Shown here piece after piece: positions 54,271 through 64,000 of a DNA stretch of 64,000 nucleotides. Position numbers and translations under genes: made by a program. Positions within the stretch are counted from its first letter, which is position 1. Every line of letters starts with the position of its first letter. Source of the stretch: Certhia americana (lineage: Eukaryota > Chordata > Aves > Passeriformes > Certhiidae); assembly GCA_018697195.1 (NCBI GenBank), contig CM031857.1, positions 65,425,666-65,489,665 of the forward strand. Direction: 5' to 3'. Under the pieces are notes generated by a model. That model was not told the origin of the DNA and ran no database searches. It saw only the letters and a program-made list of their open reading frames with translations.

Positions 54271-54294
54271 TGCTGCTGCCGCCGCCGCCGCCGC
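54271..54294. repeat. (GCC)n / (GCT)n triplet run
   Basis: A short run of CTG followed by GCC triplets, then GCTC repeats, lies in the presumed leader or promoter. It would be GGC-rich on the DACH1-sense strand. GGC runs in leaders can form stable RNA structure. Confidence 0.7.
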
Positions 54295-54707
54295 TCGCTC
54301 GCTGGACGAGTTGTTGTTGTCACACGGTGCGGAGGGGAGGAGCTCCGGCAACTTGAAATACCCTTTGAAGCAGCAAAAGGCTCACTCACTAGTATTAACC
54401 CAAATTATCCAACCAGGAACCCGGAGCAGGAAAACAGCGAGAGAGGGAGAGAAGTCCCTCTCCCCCTTCCTTCAGGAACCGTTAGATTACATGTTTCATA
54501 TTTCACCCCATCAGAGATGAGATGTAATTTTCCCAGCCCTTTTCAACAGTCGCTTGTCAACACAGTTTGTGGAGAAACACGAGCGTCTCCAGCGTTCCCC
54601 CAAGGCCGGGTGGGAGCGGGGGAGCCGGGGCGAGGGGCGGGCGCTGGGCACCGCACACCTTGCCGGGGCAGACAAAAGCAGAAACCTCCGGACGGGGCTG
54701 TTGCTCT

Positions 54708-54724
54708 TGCTGCTGCTGCTGCTC
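54708..54724. repeat. (CTG)n short triplet repeat
   Basis: About five CTG triplets lie within the CpG island upstream of DACH1. The repeat is short and probably polymorphic. Confidence 0.7.
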
Positions 54725-54985
54725 TCCCGGGACCACAAACGCTCCTCCCGGCGGTGGGAGCTGCTGCCGAGGGTCCCCTTTGTTGCGCGGCGGGCGGCGT
54801 AGCACGCTGCGCGGGGCAGCCCTCACGCGGCAGCATCCGCGGAGGACTTTTACTGCGGGGGACGAGGCACTCGGGTCAGGCCGCCGAGACGCCGCGCCGA
54901 GCGGGCTGCGGCGGAGCAGAAGTAACTTGGGAGAGGGGCAGGCGGGCGGCCCGCGCAGGTCCCGCCGCGCAACAGGTGTCGGCGG

Positions 54986-55030
54986 CGCGCAGCAGCCGCG
55001 CAGCAGCCGCGCAGCAGCCGCGCAGCGCCG
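54986..55030. repeat. 11-bp GC-rich tandem repeat in the promoter island
   Basis: The unit CAGCAGCCGCG (11 bp) is repeated about three times, with partial copies at the ends, within the upstream part of the CpG island. The period is not a multiple of three, so it does not point to coding sequence. Confidence 0.75.
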
Positions 55031-55080
55031 GCCCGGCCCCTCCGCGCCACACAGCGCGCAAAGTCAGCCGGCGCGCTTGG

Positions 55081-55094
55081 CCGCGCATGCGCGG
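55081..55094. promoter_or_regulatory. NRF1-type palindrome
   Basis: The 14 bases CCGCGCATGCGCGG form a perfect palindrome and contain the NRF1 consensus GCGCATGCGC. The site lies in the upstream part of the CpG island, about 1.3 kb before the DACH1 start codon. Such sites are common in CpG-island promoters. Binding is not shown. Confidence 0.6.
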
Positions 55095-55956
55095 TGGGGC
55101 GGCGGCAGGCGCGGTACCTGCCGGCCGGGATGCGGCTGGAGCGCGTTTGGCCAGCCGCGCTCCGTCGGGAAAGCCCGGGGCTGTGTTCTGCGTGTCCTGA
55201 GGGCACCTCGCACTTTGAAAGGGGTAAAGAAACGGCCACTGGTACCGATGAGGGGGGTCTGCGAAACCAGGGGTCGGTGCGTGCGTAGTTCTTCCTGTTT
55301 AAAAAATACACCCTGTGTGTACTTAATTGCGATGCATGTATGTGCCCATAGCCCTTCTTTTTTTTTTTTTCCTATGATACTATTACATGAGACGTGACTC
55401 ACGGGATGACACATCTGTAGAGTGGATAATCTCAACTGTAGTAATTTGGTGCAGGGGAATTTCCACAGTATCAGACATAAACTATTCTCATATGATCCAC
55501 TTGCTTATTGTACTTTAAATTTAATTTATGGGAACTTGTGTTCTAGTGCCACTTAAGACGCCTTTGCTAGTGAAATTTAAGCTATCCTGCACTAAAATCT
55601 TTAAAATTGCAAATAAAACCATGAAAATACAGAGTAATGTTTTACTTTAAAGACTTGTGAACCCATAATTGTGCAGAACACTTAGTTGAGCCATTTTGAA
55701 GTGGGATTTTTTTGAGAATGTTTATCTGAAGGAGCTTACACAACTTGAGTTCCAGTGGTGGGATCCCAGTGGTGGGGTCTAGTGTTGCATAAAACGTGTA
55801 ATTTCAAAATGTAAATACACTGCCTCTTTCTTTTTTTTCGCTTGGAGAAAACCAACTCTTTTCCATATTTTCTTTAACTTACCTGTTATTTTTGCACATC
55901 ACCTTCTCTCACACCTCATGAAGACAGAACAGCTCCATAAGAAGATCAGGACAGAG

Positions 55957-55972
55957 CCAGCCAGCCAGCCAG
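55957..55972. repeat. (CCAG)4 tetranucleotide repeat
   Basis: Four CCAG units lie in the upstream flank. The repeat is short and has no visible functional context. Confidence 0.8.
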
Positions 55973-56529
55973 ATAGGAAAACTATCACTTGATTTGTTTT
56001 CCACTTTTCCTACAGCATGATGCACACCAGCTCTTCTGTTTTTCTTTTTGCTGTGTGCTCCTAAGATACATAATTCTCATGGTCCAAAGGAAAATTTGAT
56101 AGGGTCTACTACCAGGGGTTTGGGTTAACCTTGATGATATCAGTGCAACACTGGGATTAGAAACCTAGAAAGAAAGATTTTTGAAAAGGTTCGACATTCC
56201 TCAAAGCTTCTGGCAAGGTAAGTGTTTCTAATTATTATGGGGAGTGTCTCAACTTAATTTAACTCGCACCTATACTGACACACTCACTTAAACCAACAAA
56301 TCCTGAGGTCATTCTTTATAAACTACTCTAGATTGCATCTCTCTTACTTGCTGACCCTTTCATGTAATGATATTGTTAGGTGTTTTCTTTTTCTCTCTTT
56401 GAGTTGATATCAGCAAAACTCAAATTACTGTAACTGATATTTGAAAATTCTCCCTGTGTCAAAGTGAAGACTTATGGTGCTGAAATCAATAAGACTGTTT
56501 AAAATTCAAAGACCTGCAAATCGTTCTGT

Positions 56530-56790
56530 TTGTCCTTTGATAGGGCCTGGGCTGATTAAAATGCAACCAAGAAAGCTTAATTGCTGCACTAATTAAGAAG
56601 TCTTTAATTTCTTCCCTGGAATATTGTTTGAAGCAGGGTTTCTGTTCTGCTCATATAGCTGTTCAGGGCAGGTATTCTCTCTCTTTATCTCTTCTTTTTT
56701 TCACCATTTCGGTGCATTAAAATGCATGTTAAAACAGTAAGATGTATTGACAGTGATTGTAATTTATTGCTCTAAAAAAAAGACTGATAT
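56530..56790. promoter_or_regulatory. Candidate conserved element with facing TAATT sites
   Basis: CTTAATT (56576-56582) and AATTAAG (56591-56597) form an inverted homeodomain pair separated by GCTGCACT. A CTGATTAAAATGCAACC stretch lies just before it and CATTAAAATGCATG after it. The segment has no repeats and sits about 2.7 kb upstream of the DACH1 start codon. Conservation was not tested. Confidence 0.35.
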
Positions 56791-57764
56791 GGAGTTCACT
56801 ATTTTATTAAATTACAATTTTGAGGGCAGCTGTAAAGGGTAAAATGCAATTACAAAATGCATTGTAGCTGTTGCATTTTAAGGAATTTGAATACTTGACT
56901 GACAGGAGATAGGGTAGTACACCAGCACCCTCCCCCATCTTCAGTTATTATTGATAATTAAATATTTAAATTCATTCAGTAAAACACCCCAGAAAAGTAT
57001 TTATCTTCTGAACGCGTGAAGGAATGGACCGGGGGAGGGGACGAAACAGAAGATAGGCACCTGGTAAGGATAAATACTGTATTATCATGCTAAGTTCATC
57101 CACAATTTTTTCTTCCTGCATTTCTTTGAAATTTATTTTCCTGAGAAATACCTTTCTGTCTTGTATTTTGTCTTACCCTTGTTTAGTGACCTATTTTGTT
57201 CACTGTTTCTGAAGTGGAGAAACTAGATGATTTTACAGAGCTTTCTGTGTGATCAATAGGGTAATGTTTTCGATTTAATCATGCTGCATTATAATTCTGG
57301 CAAACAACTGCCGAGCGGAGATTCTAAGAAAGGAGCAAGAACTGGCAAAGAGAAGGTAAGTTCTGCTTTGCTTTAATCTCAGGTCTCGAGCAGCAATCCC
57401 CCTTTGAAGAGCTATCTGCTATTTAGAAGGAAGACTGAGAAAGAGGGAGGGACTTCATACAGAATCCCCCCTGCATCGCTCAGGAAAATAGACTCATAGA
57501 AATGTAAGTGTGTGAAAAGGGATCCCTTTTTGCTTCTCTTCCACCAAGACATTCACTAAACATTGACAAACACCATGAATACAATTGAGATTGATGTGAA
57601 ATGTTGTATCACTATTAAGAAACTGGATACTGCAGCGCTGTTTTTCTAATTGTTGTGTTATAGTCAAAGTAGCACAAAACCTTGTCCAATACAAATACAA
57701 ACTGGATTCCTTTCAGTGACAGGACAAGTAGATAACATGCTTAATAGATACAAAGGGAGATTTG

Positions 57765-57880
57765 CCATTCCAAGCACGACGTCACGCTAATTATGTTTAC
57801 TCTAATTGAAAGCAAGGTTTTGGGGAACCTGAAATTACTCATAGGATATTTTTAATAGCTGAATAATAATAAAGTGCAGC
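57765..57880. promoter_or_regulatory. Candidate element with CRE-like and homeodomain sites
   Basis: CGACGTCAC (57777-57785) is one base from the CREB site TGACGTCA, and GCTAATTATG follows at once. Upstream and downstream sequence is free of repeats. The short distance to DACH1 (about 4 kb) makes a promoter-proximal enhancer plausible. Confidence 0.3.
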
Positions 57881-58234
57881 AAACGTTGATCACAAACCTT
57901 TTGGTCTTTCAAAAATCTATTGGAAAATTAAATGAAAAGTGGAGTTTGGTACAAACAATGCCCCAGGGCAAAAAAACAACTAACACTAGATTTTCCAGTC
58001 CAGCCATAACACAAATCAATTTGAGCACACTTCTATGGCCAGACTGCCAGATTGTTATGACTGCTAATTCACTCAATCAAACAGTACATTAGTACACTGG
58101 GCACAAACAGCTTTAACAATAGCATGAATTTCTGAGCAGTCCAGCATATATCATAAAAAATCCAAAATACATGGCAAGATTGCTTTCACATTCTGTTTAC
58201 TACAAATTGTATTTACATATGATGCCTGTCTAAC

Positions 58235-58256
58235 AAAAAAAAAAAAAAAAAAAAAA
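58235..58256. repeat. Poly-A tract
   Basis: A 22-base A run followed by GAAAGTGG, in the upstream flank of DACH1. Confidence 0.85.
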
Positions 58257-59019
58257 GAAAGTGGTGGAAGAATGAAAGTGAAGAAACTTAAGGAGACATT
58301 AAAAATAACTTTTAAACTCCTTAAAAATGAGAGTCTGGGAGCACTTGCTCCTGCTTGCGCTGGTGTTTAATGTGGACCTCTCAGCCGAAGAGCTGACGGC
58401 GGTGGCTGGCCATCCTCAGCACAGAGCTGGATGGGGAATTGCTGCCGGGCTTGGCAGCTCGCACACGCCCTGCCTAACCCCAACCCCGGCGCTTCAGAGC
58501 CAGAGCGTCTTTTGCCGGCTTTACTCCCGCCAGTCAGCTCACTGGCTCCGAGGGTATTCACTGCCTGAGTAGAGGGGCAGGAATTAGCCCCAGGCAATAT
58601 CCTTCAATTCTTCCCCTTCATCCCACGAGCAATGGGTGTTATCCCCGGGGATGCTAACTGGTGCTCCGACCAAAGACGCGCTGTACTGAGATGCGATAAC
58701 CGACGGCACGGGAGCCCTCTCATCCCTTCCCTCCCTCCTCGCCTGCATCCGACACACAAACACACGCACGCCCCACACACACACCCACGCACAAGCGTAT
58801 ATATGGAAATTGCAAAAACCAAACGCCAATTAAGCTACTTGCTTATTTACGGGGTTTTTTTGTCCCCCTTAAGTCGTTATTCTGACTTCAGAAAAGGCGT
58901 TTCAAAGTCAGTAACTAAAACAGCCCTTCTGTCGATATAAGCCTCTCGATCACGTTGCTGCTACCAGAGGCACATGGTAAAACGGCTCAGGTCGTGTTCC
59001 CCTCCCGGGCTGGCTCGGG

Positions 59020-59083
59020 ATGGATGNNNNNNNNNNTGGATGGATGGATGGATGGATGGATGGATGGATGGATGGATGGATGG
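59020..59083. repeat. (TGGA)n microsatellite containing a 10-N assembly gap
   Basis: About a dozen TGGA units follow a run of ten N (59027-59036), with a partial unit on the left side of the gap and scattered GATGGATGGA units after 59091. The gap falls inside the repeat, so the true length is unknown and the fixed ten Ns are a placeholder. It lies about 5.2 kb upstream of the DACH1 start codon. Confidence 0.95.
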
Positions 59084-59259
59084 GGCAGTAGATGGATGGA
59101 GCAGTGGCTGGGCACTATCTGCTGACATTCACCTGACAACTGACAGCCGAGCAGGAGAGCTGCAGCGTGGGGAGGAAATGATAACCAACTTCCCTCCGTG
59201 ATTTAAAAAAAGGCTGGGATATGACGGGGGGCCCTCTGTGATATTTGAGTTAGACTTGG

Positions 59260-59400
59260 GCTCTCGTTAGAGGTCCTCAGTCCAACGTGCTAATTCACCT
59301 ACCAACAGGTAGGAAGAGTCTCTCGGAGCAATAATTATGAAGCACAAAGCCCTTGCCATTAAATTATGTTAAAGCGGTGATCTAATCCGAGCTGTCCTGT
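59260..59400. promoter_or_regulatory. Candidate conserved element upstream of DACH1
   Basis: Repeat-free sequence with TGCTAATTC, GCAATAATTATGAAGC and CCATTAAATTATG homeodomain-type sites and a GGTGATCTAATCC (bicoid/OTX-like TAATCC) stretch. It lies between the TGGA microsatellite and a small CpG-rich patch. Confidence 0.35.
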
Positions 59401-59720
59401 GCCGTGCCTTCCCCCCTTTACAGAATTAGTTCGCTCAGCTGCTCTATCCCTCGCTCCCAGCCCAAGCTAATCGGAACACTGGCACCGGGGAGCTGGCCCC
59501 GGGTTCAGGGCTCCTGGCTCTCCAATGCGGCCGCTCCTCCTGCTCCGCGCCCGGGATGTGGGGGGAGCGGCTGAATCCTCCTCCCTCCGTCCATCCCTCG
59601 GCCCCGCCGAGCCCCCGGTGCCGCCGCCGCCGGCGGGGCGATGGGAGGGAAGGCGGGCGGCGATCAGGCCCCCGCGCCCGGCCGGGCGGAGGGCGGCGGC
59701 TCGGCTGCCGCTCCAGCACT
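59400..59720. promoter_or_regulatory. Secondary CpG-rich patch, 5.6-5.9 kb upstream of DACH1
   Basis: A GC- and CpG-dense block with GCCGCCGCCGCCGG, CCCGCGCCCGGCCGGGCGG and GC-box-like sequences, separate from the main island. The frames through it are biased in composition and not recognised as protein. It could be part of a Polycomb-type island cluster or the start of a divergent non-coding transcript. Confidence 0.5.
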
Positions 59721-60019
59721 AATTGCTTCCCCTAACGATATTAATAACAACGACAAAAAGTCACATTGCCGCCCTCTTTATACATAGGAGCTGACAGCCT
59801 GCGAGACGCAGCCTCTTCTTCCTCATGTCGCTTAAGTGAATGGAAAACATTTGGGGAGGGGTGGTGTTACCTTTGTTATTCCCGTATTTCAGAGAAGCAG
59901 ACAGACATTATTAATTGTTTTTTGGGGTGGGGATGAGGAAGGATTTTTAAAAGTCCGAGCCCTTGCTTGAAAAGTTTCAGCACAGAGCGGAATTTCTTTA
60001 TAGAGAGTTATAAACTCTG

Positions 60020-60260
60020 GGTAAGAGGGGGATGTTATAAATGGAAGTGCTGACACAACCTTAACTGTAGCGTGTAAACGGCTATGCTATAATATCCATT
60101 AAGCAGAAAGAAAAATAAGATGGCTGATCAATAATTTATACAAAGAGTACCAACTGCAGACATAATAACTGTAATGTTTGCAAAGCAATCTCTCGCTCTC
60201 CAGGCTTAACAGTAAACTAGTGGGGCTGTTAATTTCCAACTCCTACAGGTAAGAGTACAA
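60020..60260. promoter_or_regulatory. Candidate conserved element with YY1-like site
   Basis: The segment holds AAGATGGCTG (near 60117-60126), a YY1-type site, and the homeodomain-type ATCCATTAAGC and CTGTTAATTTCC stretches, with no repeats. It is flanked by CpG-rich patches at 59.4-59.7 and 60.35-60.5 kb. Conservation was not tested. Confidence 0.35.
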
Positions 60261-61186
60261 ACAAATTACTTAAACTTGTATTTTGCTCGATTTTTTGCAT
60301 ACCTCGGTAGGATAAAATACAATTTAATTACGATGCAACTTCGGCTGATTGAGGAGCCTCCCCCTCCCTCCCCCTTTCCTCCTGCCCGCCCGCCTGCTCC
60401 TCCGAGGGGACCTTCTTGGGCAAAGCTCCGCCCGAGAGACAGGAACAGGTCGCTTGGACGGGCGTTGTAAACGGGTCGACTTTTGGGTCACTGTAGTTCT
60501 TCGGAGAGTTATTCATACACGGAAACAAAATGAAGCCATTTAACTTCAAAAGAAAGTTACAAGGTTTTCCAGTGCCACGAGCTGAAACACAATACCCCCA
60601 CCAGCCCGATAAGCATCAGCTGTCAGAGGACAATGCACTGGCTTTCCATGCATCAGGGTACCGGGGAAAAAAAAAAAAAAAATCTGCTTTCGGGAAAACC
60701 AGTGCTTCTTCCACTGTCAGAAACGAGAGTAGCCAAGCAACTGATCTCTTCATTGGCATGGGAGCGTTATCTCCCATTTCTGTCTACTGTATTTAGGTAG
60801 CAAAGCAGAGGGACAAAGTCTGAAAGTTGCTAAGTAGACTCCTGTAACGTGCCCAGTGTGGTTTTTGGCATGTCTTTTGCAATAGTACCAAAGAGATCAC
60901 ATCTTTGTGAAATAACAGGAGATAAATGCGTCAGTGAAGGACGTTTTTTGAAAATTCTCCCTTATGCCAGCCTGGAGAAAAAAAACAAAGTTATGTTGCC
61001 AGCCGCGCAAAAAGAAGCTCATCTCTAACGTGGCGTGCACAGCTCTGCGACACAGCTTTCAGCTGTGCTTCTTTGGGACGTCACGGGTGTTTCGTGTAGT
61101 AAAAACCGAGACGTAAAGCGAGACACCTTACTTCTGAGCCCTGAGTAGTGATGCCGGGAGGCTACTCCTCTGCAGGGTAATGCTTA

Positions 61187-61187
<1 letters not shown>

Positions 61188-61220
<33 letters not shown>
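61188..61220. repeat. (CA)n followed by poly-A
   Basis: A short CA repeat merges into about 21 As in the upstream flank. The combination is typical of compound microsatellites. Confidence 0.85.
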
Positions 61221-64000
61221 GGCTGTAATTCCTGCATGCCTCGTGCTTGCTTACCAGCGGCCTCTCCCAGTTCAGCCTCAATAGAGTAAAATAAAATAAC
61301 ATAAATGACACTGTACAGTCCGCACATGGAGTCCTTGATATGGAAGCAGTAGTTGCCCCGCCCCGGCTGCCCCAGCCCCGTCTGGATGCAGTGTGGAATA
61401 TCGCTGCCTGCAGAAACGAACAGAAAGTGCAGCGCCCACTAGTGCCTGGGGAGGGCCGGGAGGGCAGCGCTCCCTCCGCGCCCCTCCGCATCCCGCGGAG
61501 AAACGCTCTGTAGGGGAGGGAAATGTGCGCGGAACTGGGGAATGTGGCACTGACAAAAGAAGGTTTAAGCCCATCTGTGACTAAGTGAGGGTTTGTTTCT
61601 TCATTGTCTAAGTGTAAGCTTAGAAAAAGGAGAAATAGAAAAGTTGTCTTTCCCCTGCTGCTCCCCATCTGTCTGAGGAGCTGCGTGAATGGGGCAGTGT
61701 TTCATAGGCAGCATCTTCACACTCACAGTGAAGGGTATTGGAAGGGCTGCCTGGCTGAGAAGCCTTGATGGGAAACATGAACAACACCAGACACATTTCT
61801 GAGCTTTGGATACCCCACCCCGACACTTGAAAAATACATAAGATTTGTGAGGTATTTCCATTAGGCCCTGTTCTTTTCTCAGGTGTTTCGGGGTTGTGTT
61901 TTGGGGGATTTGTTTATTTGTTTATACGCATGAGACATTGTTATTGGGCAGCATTTAGATTTTCTTGGAGATTGTCTGATGTCCTTGATGTGGAGATGAA
62001 GATGAACTTTGCAAGGAAAGCAACAAACAACCCTCTGGATAAAAGATACCAAGTAGATAAGCTCAAAATAAACTTTCACAATGGCAGTGAATGTCTCTTG
62101 TATTTACTTACTGTTTGTTGTGGATTGGGCTACTGGTTAATGTTCCCAGTCAGATCCAAGCACTTAAAATGGTGTCCAGCATAATTTAATTTCCTATGCA
62201 GGGTTCACAAAGCTGTAAGAGGCAGCTTTGGATTATATTACACACACTGGAACACAAGTAGGTGATGATGAACTAGACCTGCCTTTTCTAACTCTGTCTT
62301 TAGAAGCTTTCAGTAAACCATTGGTTCACATTGCATAAATGTCTTAAGATCCTAAGACCTTGTTAAGCAGAGAAGGAAAACTCCAAATGTAGGTTATCAA
62401 GCACCTTGGGCTCCAGGTCTAGAATCATCTGGCAGATAATGAAAGGCAGTCCAGGATTAACATTTATCCCTTCTCCACGTTTACTTGACAGTCACATCTT
62501 TATTTGTGCTATGCATTCTTCATCAATAATAAGAACCAAAATGTGCACCTAAATAGTTCTCTATTCCAAAAATATGTAACACAAACCCATTGATATGGAA
62601 GACACAAAATACTGAAGTAGTTGAAAATAATTTGCAGCAATTCCTGATTTTCTCTATTTTTTCACAAAAAAAAAAAAAATCCACTTGTTTTAAAACAGGA
62701 TAACACTTGGTATGGATATAAAACATTTTAAAAGTTCCTGTGTCTTTATGGTAAGTTAAAAGGAGGTCGTTGGGCCAAAATAAGTTCCCTTGTAATATAC
62801 ACAAATTGATTGTGGATAATGGAAAAAGACTTTTATTAAGACTGTTTGAATTCACTGTTGCCTGTTCCTCTTCAGTGCCCAGTGATTCACTGTAACTGAA
62901 ATTTATTAGAATGAATACTTGGTTTTAAGCTTATGTATTTAAGTCATCATACAAAGTAAATTCTTGGAATATTTATCCATTAAAAATTCTTATAAGTTTA
63001 GCAGTTCCTGAATACATTCATAGCTTCGGGTGCAGCTGTTGTTCTATAGGTAGAGACTTAACATTGGAAAGCAAGAAGCTGAGTCACAAAAGAGTAAAAA
63101 GAAAGAAAATCACATTTTATCCTTATGCTTTGAAAGGAAAAGGAAATTTTTACAGAAAAGCAGTGAATACATTTAAGTAAGAAACACATTTAAAAAAATC
63201 ATAAACATCTAAAAGAAGGTGAATTACAATAATTTAATTTTATGCATACAATTACTTTTTAGTCAAAAGTGTATATTAGCAAGTTGGTTTTATTAAAATT
63301 TGTTCTTCTAAACATGTGAGTATAAACTTAAGATGTAAATTTCAAAACAAGAAAAATGAGCTACCACCATCTAAATTGCTTTAATCTAGACGGTTAGAAA
63401 GAGTTTTAATTGTGCTTTTGCTTAATTACACCCTTCTATCAGATGATCAGTCTCAGGCAGTTGAGGATTATTCTGTTTTCACACGTGAAGGGGAACTGGG
63501 CAACTTAGATCCACAAAAGATGGATCTAAGTGTGAGGTGGATCTATGAGTGTGAGGTTCCACACTCATATTGCCCATTGTCTCATGACTTTGTAGGTGCC
63601 AAAATCCCTTAGTACATAAACTCACGTAGACACGATTCACCAAGCATGTAGGTATCCATTGTTTGCCATGCTGATGGAGGCACAAATCTCAAAGCTGCTG
63701 GGGGTTTTCTGAAGAGAGAATCCATGCCTAAACACAATTAGTCTTGGCTTGGGTTCACTATATTTGCACGAGTGGACCTTCAAGAGAGGTTAAACTGAAA
63801 TGAGGCTGTGTGCTTCTGCATCCATATTTGCATTCTGTGGTACAGCTAATAACCAGTTGGGTAGGTCATTTCCAGGGTGGGAAACCTGTCTTCACACATC
63901 CAGCTTCTATAGTTCCCACAGGACAAGAGAACTAAGTTAGGTTTCCTACGTGGCAGCAATGAATGCGAGCGATCAAATACAAGGTCTACAATAATTAAAG

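Larger units (their letters stand above)
53801..54400 (-). promoter_or_regulatory. DACH1: DACH1 5' leader and proximal promoter region (boundary unknown)
   Basis: The 600 bases upstream of the start codon read as a pyrimidine-rich leader on the transcribed strand. They hold two long T tracts (16 and 24 bases; A on the plus strand at 53880-53895 and 53901-53924), a CT-rich block (53925-53967), a TCC repeat (54052-54073) and a GGC/GCC run (54271-54294). I see no TATA box at a sensible distance, which fits a CpG-island promoter with dispersed initiation. The transcription start cannot be placed by eye, and the right-hand limit given here is arbitrary. Confidence 0.6.
51540..55290. promoter_or_regulatory. 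CpG island covering DACH1 exon 1, leader and promoter
   Basis: CG dinucleotides and G+C rise sharply from about 51.54 kb and drop back at about 55.29 kb, in contrast with the AT-rich sequence on both sides. The island spans the first part of intron 1, exon 1, the leader and roughly 1 kb upstream. It contains GC-box-like GGGCGG motifs, CACGTG E-boxes (for example near 51639) and an NRF1-type palindrome at 55081-55094. Boundaries are by eye. Long islands are typical of Polycomb-regulated developmental genes; that regulation is inferred for this locus. Confidence 0.85.
55291..64000. other. DACH1 upstream flank, no gene recognised
   Basis: Apart from the candidate elements, CpG patches (about 58.33-58.68, 59.40-59.72, 60.35-60.48 and 61.33-61.52 kb) and simple repeats listed here, this stretch has no recognisable exon, RNA gene or transposon. 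All open frames are short and without family resemblance. In other vertebrates the region upstream of DACH1 is a gene desert, which agrees with its emptiness. Confidence 0.75.

Noticed and set aside
53541..54351. Minus-strand frames with long Phe, Ser or Ala runs upstream of DACH1
   Set aside because: They start at non-ATG codons and owe their length to T tracts, TCC and GCC repeats in the leader. The DACH1 frame starts at 53800.
54567..55397. 276-codon plus-strand open frame in the CpG island
   Set aside because: The Arg/Gly/Ala/Pro-rich composition comes from GC-rich DNA with few stops. There is no recognisable domain, several overlapping frames on both strands are equally open, and the frame crosses the 11-bp tandem repeat.
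1..64000. CRISPR array, prophage, operon or other prokaryote-type system
   Set aside because: The spliced DACH1 exon, CR1 LINEs, CpG island and long non-coding DNA show vertebrate chromosomal sequence, and no regular spaced repeats are present.

Overview
The window is vertebrate genomic DNA, almost certainly from a bird. Long AT-rich non-coding sequence is interrupted by one large CpG island, and the recognisable interspersed repeats are fragments of CR1, the dominant avian LINE. The species cannot be resolved from the sequence. One protein-coding exon can be supported: the first coding exon of the transcriptional cofactor gene DACH1 (dachshund family), on the minus strand at 53061-53800, ending in a canonical splice donor. 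The other open reading frames are short, lack family resemblance, and behave as chance frames in AT-rich intron, in the GC-rich island, or in CR1 sequence.

Layout. Positions 1-53060 are the 5' part of DACH1 intron 1; transcription runs right to left, and exon 2 lies beyond the left edge. The intron carries four CR1 fragments (about 4.9, 5.7, 25.6-26.9 and 27.3 kb), many A/T homopolymer runs, a few short tandem or inverted duplications, and several unique segments whose motif content suggests conserved regulatory elements. From about 51.5 to 55.3 kb lies the CpG island that holds exon 1, the pyrimidine-rich 5' leader and the TATA-less promoter region. From 55.3 to 64 kb is upstream flank with smaller CpG-rich patches, homeodomain-rich candidate regulatory blocks and a TGGA microsatellite that contains a 10-base assembly gap.

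How it fits together. DACH1 belongs to the retinal determination network (PAX6, SIX, EYA, DACH) and acts in eye, limb and neural development. In mammals its introns and the neighbouring gene deserts are known to hold many conserved long-range enhancers. The low repeat content and the paired POU, TALE and homeodomain sites fit such a regulatory landscape, but conservation can only be shown by alignment, which could not be run here. I found no operon, mobile cassette, CRISPR array or other novel multi-gene system. The most specific observations are a minimal AUG-stop upstream ORF two bases before the DACH1 start codon, a six-copy inverted TGTCA/TGACA cluster with a PBX-MEIS-like decamer in the intron, two inverted octamer pairs, and a nested GTTAAC hairpin.
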